Below are positions 15,843-20,474 of a stretch of DNA of 20,474 nt, one piece after another. The stretch is from NCBI GenBank assembly GCA_964462125.1, contig CAYWXT010000085.1, positions 1 through 20,474 on the forward strand, in the 5' to 3' direction. The notes under the pieces are model-generated. The model saw nothing but the letters and a program-made list of their open reading frames with translations. It did not search any database and was not told the DNA's origin. Source of the stretch: JAWLFY01 sp964462125 (GTDB lineage: Bacteria; Planctomycetota; Planctomycetia; Pirellulales; Pirellulaceae). A program made the position numbers and the translations under genes. How positions within the stretch are numbered: position 1 is the first letter of the stretch; each line of letters opens with the position of its first letter.

Positions 15843-16741
15843 TGTGCCCGTCTCCGCAGCGAAAAGTAGGCGTGCAGGGCGTTGGCCAACGGGCGATCGG
15901 TGCCGAGCCGTACCCAATCGACCCGGTGCTTGCGGCAGGCCGCCTGCAACGCCCGCTCGTGCTCGGCAAACCGTTCCCGATACGCCTCACGAAGCCCCCG
16001 GGCGTCCACCAGTTCTAAATGCTCGGGATGCTCCAAGTCCCGAAACTGCACACGACCATCAAACGGAAAATCGATCTCATCGGGGTCCAGGACCTGCATG
16101 AAAATCAACTCGTGGTGGGCGGCGCGGAAGTGGGCCAGCGCCCGGCCGATCGAATCGATCTCCCCCATGGCGTCGGACAGGATGATCAGCAAGCCGCGGC
16201 GATGAAGTTTGGGGACCAGTCGATGGAAAACACCGCCGAGATCGGTCTCCCGCCGAGGCTGCTCCCGCGACAACGCCGCAAGGATCGACCGCATGTGGGA
16301 TGGGCGACTGCGAGGGGGAACGTGGTCACGAGGTTCATTGTCAAATGTGACAAGACCGACCGCGTCTTGCTGAGCGAGCATCAAATAGGCCAACGCCGCG
16401 GCCGCCCGAACCGCGTACTCCCCCTTGCTCAGCCCCCCAGAGCGGCTGCCCGCGTAGTCCATCGAACCGCTGCGGTCGACCAACAACGTGCAGCGAAGGT
16501 TGGTCTCCTCCTCGTACTCGCGGATGAACAGCTTGTCGCTCTTGCCAAACACCTTCCAATCGATGTTGCGCAACTCGTCACCGCGGACATACGGCCGGTG
16601 CTCGCGAAACTCGACGCTGTATCCCTTGTGCGGAGACCGGTGGCGCCCGGCGCAGAAACCCTCGACGACCTCCCGGGCCAAAACCTGAAGCTTGGCCACC
16701 CGGCTGAGATCCTGGGGCGGAATCAGATCAAGAACACGCAT
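15839..16741 (-). CDS. DUF58 domain protein (VWA-like), MoxR partner
   Basis: 300 aa, soluble by sequence. The DUF58 signature is plain: AGRHRSPHKGYSVEFREHRPYVRGDELRNIDWKVFGKSDKLFIREYEEE (residues about 31-79, shown as one conserved block; key residues R-G-D-E and I-D-W-K). The VWA MIDAS follows at TLLVDRSGSMD (D89, S91, S93), then VGLVTFDNEP and LLIILSDAMGE. Family members act with MoxR AAA+ ATPases; the substrate is unknown. The ATG at 16741 has a weak GGATGG 3-8 nt upstream. It is first in the three-gene operon and its stop overlaps the next gene's TTG. The 333-bp gap upstream holds a large hairpin and a tandem repeat. Confidence 0.92.
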   Translation of the reverse strand: MRVLDLIPPQDLSRVAKLQVLAREVVEGFCAGRHRSPHKGYSVEFREHRPYVRGDELRNIDWKVFGKSDKLFIREYEEETNLRCTLLVDRSGSMDYAGSRSGGLSKGEYAVRAAAALAYLMLAQQDAVGLVTFDNEPRDHVPPRSRPSHMRSILAALSREQPRRETDLGGVFHRLVPKLHRRGLLIILSDAMGEIDSIGRALAHFRAAHHELIFMQVLDPDEIDFPFDGRVQFRDLEHPEHLELVDARGLREAYRERFAEHERALQAACRKHRVDWVRLGTDRPLANALHAYFSLRRRAH

Positions 16742-16787
16742 GAACCATCCACAGGCGAAACGGCTGAAGCATCCTACTTAGGATCGT

Positions 16788-16872
16788 GCGGGAAAAAGGT
16801 GTCCGGTGCCTTTTGTGCAAAGCCCCCGAAGGGCGAGTCCCTCGCAATAGGTACCGGACGCCTTTTTCCCGC
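16788..16872. repeat. 85-bp imperfect palindromic element (REP/MITE-like)
   Basis: Two 23-nt arms (16788-16810 and 16850-16872) are complementary in 21 of 23 positions. The arms contain GCGGGAAAAAGG and GTCCGGT; the right arm holds GGTACCGGACGCC. The 39-nt loop carries two alternative small stems: GCCC/GGGC around CCGAA, and GCGAG/CTCGC (16833-16837, 16841-16845) around TCC. A separate 6-bp palindrome, ATCCTA-CT-TAGGAT, lies next to it at 16771-16784. There is no transposase here. The arms resemble the widespread AAAAAGGTGTCCGGTACC intergenic repeats, which I recall but could not check. Confidence 0.65.
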
Positions 16873-16899
16873 TCATTGCTTAACGCTGGCCGTAGTATA

Positions 16900-17000
16900 C
16901 CCGCCCCGGCGATCCTCCTCCCCGCCCCGGCGATCCTCCTCCCCCGCGCCGGCGAGCTTCCTCCCCCGCGCCGGCGAGCCTCCTCCCCCGCGCCGGCGAG
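16900..17000. repeat. GC-rich tandem repeat, five units of 21-22 bp
   Basis: Five units share the core G-C-[CG]-C-CGGCGA followed by a CTCCTC-type tract; the cores start at 16903, 16924, 16946, 16968 and 16990 (steps 21, 22, 22, 22). Units 1-2 have GCCCCGGCGATCC, units 3-5 have GCGCCGGCGAG. The last unit degenerates after GGCGAG. Each unit from 3 on holds the palindrome CGCCGGCG. It lies between hflC and the DUF58 gene and is not coding. Confidence 0.8.
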
Positions 17001-17074
17001 ATCGAGTGCCGCCTGTCGAACTCTGCGTTTCCCGATCGCGCCCGCAGAACTCTCTGCGAGTTCGGCTCCAAAGC

Positions 17075-18094
17075 CTAGCGGTCCGGGTCGTCCGCGTTGA
17101 AGAAGCGGAAGTAATCCGAATCACCGCTGAGGATCATCGTGACCCCACTTCCCAACGAATCGGAATAGCTCTCCAGAGTCCGGAAAAAGGTATAGAACTC
17201 CTGCTCGTCACCGAAGGCGTCGTTGTAGATCTGCGTTGCCTCGGCGTCCGCCTCCCCGCGAATCATCTCGGCCTCTTTCTGGGCCTCGCTCTCGATCTCA
17301 GCCAGCTGCCGCTCGGTTTCCCCTTCGATCTCCGACGCTCGGCCGGTCCCTTCGCTGCGGAACTGTTCCGCGATCCGTTGGCGCTCCGCGGTCATTCGTT
17401 CGAACACCTGGGTTCGGACCGACTCGATGTAGTTGATCCGCTTGATACGGATATCGCTCAGCTCAATGCCATACTCGGGCATCTGGCTGCTGGCGGTTTC
17501 CAGGATCTCGCGGACCAATTCGCCACGGCCCTCTTCGACGTCTTCTAACAACATCTCTTCATCCCCCTCGGCCGGCATCGCCCGCTGGAGGTCCTCTTCG
17601 GTGACCTGCCAATCCTTGGAGCGAACGATGTTGGCCAGCTCACTGGAGGCGATCTTGTCGCGGACCACTGAGTCAAGGATGTCGTTCAGGCGACTGCGAG
17701 CCCCCGCCTCGTTCTGCACGCTCTGCAGAAACTTCAGGGGATCAACGATCCGCCAACGAGCGGTGGTGTCGACCGAGATGAACTGTTCTTCCACCGTGGG
17801 AATCTGATTCGGGTCTCCGTCCCACGAAAGCAGTCGCTTGTCAAACCGCCGCACCTCCTGGACGAAGGGGATGCGGTAATGCAGACCCGGCTCCGTGATC
17901 GGGTCCCCCACCGGGGCGCCGAACTGGACGACAATTGCCTGCTCGGCCTCGTCGACCGCAAACACCGATGCTCGTCCGACGATCAGCACGACGACCACGA
18001 GCAGCACGATCAACAAAACAATCGCTTGCCCTTGCCGCGGAGCAGATGCGGGGCGCGGGATTGAAACGGCTCGGTCATGGGGGGTGTCACTCAT
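17075..18094 (-). CDS. hflC: SPFH/band 7 protein HflC
   Basis: 339 aa. HflC with HflK forms a large membrane complex around the FtsH protease and limits its access to membrane substrates. A single N-terminal membrane helix (about residues 23-40) is followed by the band 7 domain: VDEAEQAIVVQFGAPVGDPITEPGLHYRIPFVQEVRRFDKRLL, FISVDTTARWRIVDPLKFLQ, IELSDIRIKRINY. A charged predicted coiled coil (QVFERMTAERQRIAEQFRSEG onward) and a C-terminal RTLESYSDSLG segment complete the family pattern. An acidic stretch (AEGDEEMLLEDVEEG, residues about 180-195) sits in the middle. The start overlaps the hflK stop as ATGA, so translation is coupled. FtsH is not in the window. Confidence 0.93.
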   Translation of the reverse strand: MSDTPHDRAVSIPRPASAPRQGQAIVLLIVLLVVVVLIVGRASVFAVDEAEQAIVVQFGAPVGDPITEPGLHYRIPFVQEVRRFDKRLLSWDGDPNQIPTVEEQFISVDTTARWRIVDPLKFLQSVQNEAGARSRLNDILDSVVRDKIASSELANIVRSKDWQVTEEDLQRAMPAEGDEEMLLEDVEEGRGELVREILETASSQMPEYGIELSDIRIKRINYIESVRTQVFERMTAERQRIAEQFRSEGTGRASEIEGETERQLAEIESEAQKEAEMIRGEADAEATQIYNDAFGDEQEFYTFFRTLESYSDSLGSGVTMILSGDSDYFRFFNADDPDR

Positions 18095-19137
18095 CGGGAT
18101 TCTCCGCGCCGCAGGGGAAGGGTAGAGCCATTCTCGCCAGCGGCCCGTGGCTGCAAGTTCATCAACGGAAGGGGGCTGACCCCGTCCGGCTCCATGACGT
18201 AAACCTGACCGACGCGAGGGAGCACCTCATCGAGCATTTCCAGGTACATCCGCCGCCGGGTCACCTCCGGCGAGTTCTTGTACTCTTGCAAGATCGATTG
18301 GAACCGAGCCGCCTCACCGAGGGCGCGATTGACCCGCTCCGATCGGTAGCCTTCCGCCGATTCCAATGCCTGACGGGCCTTTCCGCGGGCGGCAGGGATT
18401 TTCTGGTTTTGCATTTTCTCCGCCTCGTTGATCATCCGCTCCTTCTCTTGTTCCGCCTCGTTGACTTCATTGAAGGCCGGCTTGACGGGATCGGGCGGGG
18501 TCACATCCTGCATCTCGATCGTGCCGATCCGGATCCCCATATCGAAGGAGTCCAGCAGCTCCTGCAGTTCCTGCTCGGCCGAGCTTGCGATTTGGACCCG
18601 CTTGATCGTCAGCACGTCACTGCCGAGCGAGTTGCCGACGATTCTCCGCATCACCGCCTCGGAGACGTCCCGGATGGTCTTATCAACGTCCTGCACCCGG
18701 TGCAGGTACTTGTTCGGATCATCCACCCGGTACTGGACCACCCATTCGACGTCGACGACCTTGAGGTCGCCGGTGAGCATCAACGATTCGTCGCGGTGGG
18801 CATCGGACTTGCGATAGGCCGTGGTTCCCGCGTCACGCTGAACCAACGTTCGAAACCCGAACTCCTCCTTCAGCACCCGCGCGGTGGGAACGGCGAAATG
18901 CCGGTCGATGCCGAAGGGAAGTTTGAAATGCAGCCCGGGCGGCTTGATCGCGATCACCTTGCCGAATCGCTTGACAACCGCCTGCTCCTCGGGTTGAACG
19001 GTGTAGTACGACGTCGCAGCGCCCCACACCACGATCAACAACACGACAGCGATGATCACCTTGGGCAGCAGCGAAGACCATTGAATCTCCGACAGCCACT
19101 CATCGATCGGTACATCCACGCCGGGGCGGCGACTCAT
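18091..19137 (-). CDS. hflK: SPFH/band 7 protein HflK
   Basis: 348 aa. Partner of HflC in the FtsH-regulating complex. After a short cytoplasmic N-terminus there is one membrane helix (about residues 24-41), then YYTVQPEEQAVVKRFGKVI, PPGLHFKLPFGID, MLTGDLKVVDVEWVVQYRV (the HflK-type LTGD motif), SEAVMRRIVGN and GTIEMQDVTPPDPVKPAFNEV. An Ala/Glu/Arg-rich helical region follows. The C-terminus (YVMEPDGVSPLPLMNL) is of the HflK type. The N-terminus lacks the long Gly/Pro-rich extension of the E. coli protein. I chose the ATG at 19137 (MSRRPG) because AGGA lies 7 nt upstream; the frame extends to 19224 without family similarity. It is divergent from moxR across a 266-bp gap in which I see no convincing promoter. 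Confidence 0.93.
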   Translation of the reverse strand: MSRRPGVDVPIDEWLSEIQWSSLLPKVIIAVVLLIVVWGAATSYYTVQPEEQAVVKRFGKVIAIKPPGLHFKLPFGIDRHFAVPTARVLKEEFGFRTLVQRDAGTTAYRKSDAHRDESLMLTGDLKVVDVEWVVQYRVDDPNKYLHRVQDVDKTIRDVSEAVMRRIVGNSLGSDVLTIKRVQIASSAEQELQELLDSFDMGIRIGTIEMQDVTPPDPVKPAFNEVNEAEQEKERMINEAEKMQNQKIPAARGKARQALESAEGYRSERVNRALGEAARFQSILQEYKNSPEVTRRRMYLEMLDEVLPRVGQVYVMEPDGVSPLPLMNLQPRAAGENGSTLPLRRGESR

Positions 19138-19403
19138 GGGTGAATCCTGAAAACGGGTTACGGGCCGCCAAGGCAAAGACGGCTGATTTGCCCTCAGGAT
19201 GGACCAATGGGGCGATGAACGCAACCGACCGAGAGTCCTCGTGGTCCAAGATTGCCTGGATCACGCCCCACGCTTCAAATCGCCAGTGGGAAGCGTCGCT
19301 TCGATGCTGGGACGCTATCGGTCGACGGCACGCCGGGTCGATCGAGTACACTACGGCCACCCCTCGTAGGACCCCGGCTTAACCACGACCACAAGGACCG
19401 CCC

Positions 19404-20408
19404 ATGAGCACCACCGCTGAATCGATGCAGGCGCAGGCCGACGAGTTTCGCGATCGTTATGGCCGCGTGCGGGAGATGATCGGCCGCGTCATCGTGGGCC
19501 ACGACGAGGTCGTGCAGGGGGTGCTGACCGCCATGCTCTGTGGCGGCCACTGTCTGCTCGAAGGGGTCCCGGGACTGGGCAAAACGATGCTGGTGCGGAC
19601 CTTGTCCCAAGTCCTCGACTTGCAGTTCAACCGGATCCAGTTCACCCCCGACTTGATGCCCGCCGACATTTTGGGGACCAACATGGTCGTGGAGGACGAA
19701 TCGGGAAGACGCGCGTTTCGTTTCCAGCGGGGGCCGGTGTTCACGCAAATTCTCTTGGCCGATGAGATCAATCGGGCGACGCCCAAAACCCAGTCAGCGA
19801 TGCTGGAAACGATGCAGGAAGGGACCGTCACAGCAGCCGGCCAACGCTTCGAACTGGATCCACCCTTCTTCGTCCTGGCGACCCAGAATCCGATTGAACA
19901 AGAGGGGACCTATCCACTGCCGGAAGCCCAACTCGATCGCTTCCTGTTCAAGCTGGTGGTCGGTTACAGCAGCCGCGACCAGCTGAGCACCATCGTCGAC
20001 CGCACCACCCGAGGCGAAACGGTGGCGGTGGAGAAAGTCATGGGCGGGGACGAGATTCGTCGCTGGCAACAGCTCGTGCGCGAGGTCATCCTGGCCCCCC
20101 ACGTCCAAGACTATCTGGTCCGCCTGACACTGGCCACGCATCCCGACGGCGCCCAGGCGGTGCCGATCACCAATGAATACGTCCGCTGGGGAAGCAGCCC
20201 CCGCGGGGCCCAATCGCTCGCTCTGGCCGCCAAGGTGGGGGCGTTGCTGGAAGGCCGCTACAACGTCAGCTTCGAGGACGTCCGCCGCGTCTACCTTCCC
20301 GCCATGCGGCACCGTGTGCTGCTGAATTTCGAAGCCCAGGCCGAAGGGGTCGAACCCGATCGCGTGCTGCTGGAGATTTTGGAAAAGGTGCCGGAAAAGG
20401 GAGACTGA
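19404..20408 (+). CDS. MoxR family AAA+ ATPase
   Basis: 334 aa, cytoplasmic. MoxR ATPases work as chaperones with VWA-domain partners; the DUF58, BatA-like and VWA genes at 11251-16741 are the likely partners. Motifs are EMIGRVIVGHDEVVQGVL, Walker A GVPGLGKT (54-61), FTPDLMPADILGTN, Walker B ILLADE (116-121) with INRATPKTQSAMLE, sensor 1 ATQNP (159-163), EGTYPLPEAQLDRFLF and the sensor-2 region SPRGAQSL (about 273-280). All key residues appear intact. The ATG at 19404 has AAGGA 6 nt upstream. The gene is divergent from hflK; the following gene is outside the window. The symbol moxR is used loosely for the whole family, so I leave it blank. Confidence 0.94.
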   Translation: MSTTAESMQAQADEFRDRYGRVREMIGRVIVGHDEVVQGVLTAMLCGGHCLLEGVPGLGKTMLVRTLSQVLDLQFNRIQFTPDLMPADILGTNMVVEDESGRRAFRFQRGPVFTQILLADEINRATPKTQSAMLETMQEGTVTAAGQRFELDPPFFVLATQNPIEQEGTYPLPEAQLDRFLFKLVVGYSSRDQLSTIVDRTTRGETVAVEKVMGGDEIRRWQQLVREVILAPHVQDYLVRLTLATHPDGAQAVPITNEYVRWGSSPRGAQSLALAAKVGALLEGRYNVSFEDVRRVYLPAMRHRVLLNFEAQAEGVEPDRVLLEILEKVPEKGD

Positions 20409-20434
20409 GACCGATCCAGCTCGGCGAGACAAGT

Positions 20435-20459
20435 ACGTCCGTTTCGCCGAAACGGATGT
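20435..20459 (+). terminator. Hairpin downstream of moxR
   Basis: A 25-bp near-perfect palindrome: ACGTCCGTTTCG, one C, then its complement with a single G-U wobble. It starts 26 bp after the moxR stop. There is no T tract after it, so it may be a REP-like repeat or an mRNA-stabilising hairpin and not a true intrinsic terminator. Confidence 0.4.
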
Positions 20460-20474
20460 CGCAGCGGCGAGGAC

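Noticed and set aside
16900..17000. CRISPR array
   Set aside because: The repeats are directly adjacent with no unique spacers, so this is a simple tandem repeat.
16019..17548. 509-codon plus-strand frame across the DUF58 gene, repeats and hflC
   Set aside because: It runs through a tandem repeat and two well-supported minus-strand genes. Its length reflects base composition only.
17935..19143. 402-codon plus-strand frame over hflK/hflC
   Set aside because: Antisense shadow of hflK; no recognisable domain.

Overview
The window looks like chromosomal DNA from a GC-rich planctomycete, most likely of the Pirellulaceae group. This is inferred from gene content: a paired PSCyt1/PSCyt2(DUF1549)-DUF1553 cytochrome-like protein and DUF1501 protein (a paralogous pair greatly expanded in planctomycetes), futalosine-pathway menaquinone genes, a dihydropteroate synthase-like protein of the type linked to tetrahydromethanopterin, and a DUF58 / BatA-like / von Willebrand (VWA) cluster with a MoxR ATPase. 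No RNA genes, CRISPR arrays, intact insertion sequences or phage genes were seen.

Layout. At 1-1401 (+) is the 3' part of a hypothetical protein with an STN-like segment. It converges on mqnC and mqnA (1458-3408, -), two menaquinone genes in tandem. Next is a 206-bp divergent control region with a good promoter and a terminator-like leader for mqnA, then a DUF6513/pterin-binding protein (3615-5063, +) and a stand-alone NAD(P)H-hydrate epimerase (5232-5912, +). Two copies of a short GGCGCTAGC-cored repeat lie just after the stops of these last two genes. A 317-bp gene-poor gap follows. From 6230 to 19137 everything is on the minus strand. In transcription order it reads hflK-hflC, a 333-bp gap with a hairpin element and a GC-rich tandem repeat, then DUF58, BatA-like and VWA/GATase-like genes, then a decayed glycoside-hydrolase-like fragment, then the PSCyt/DUF1553 gene and its DUF1501 partner. 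moxR (19404-20408, +) is divergent from hflK and is followed by a hairpin at the window's end.

How the genes work together. MqnA and MqnC catalyse the first and a later step of futalosine-type menaquinone synthesis. HflK and HflC would form the SPFH complex that surrounds FtsH. The DUF58, BatA-like and VWA proteins each keep a DxSxS metal-binding (MIDAS) motif. With MoxR they form a typical MoxR-VWA membrane-associated chaperone module, here split by hflKC. Three overlaps (hflK/hflC ATGA, DUF58/BatA-like TTGA, BatA-like/VWA ATGA) point to translational coupling.

The signal most worth following up is the mqnA leader. A promoter-like TTGACG-N16-TACAAA places the transcription start at the edge of a perfect 12-bp inverted repeat whose second arm runs directly into seven T residues, all upstream of the mqnA start. 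I found no clearly new multi-gene system.
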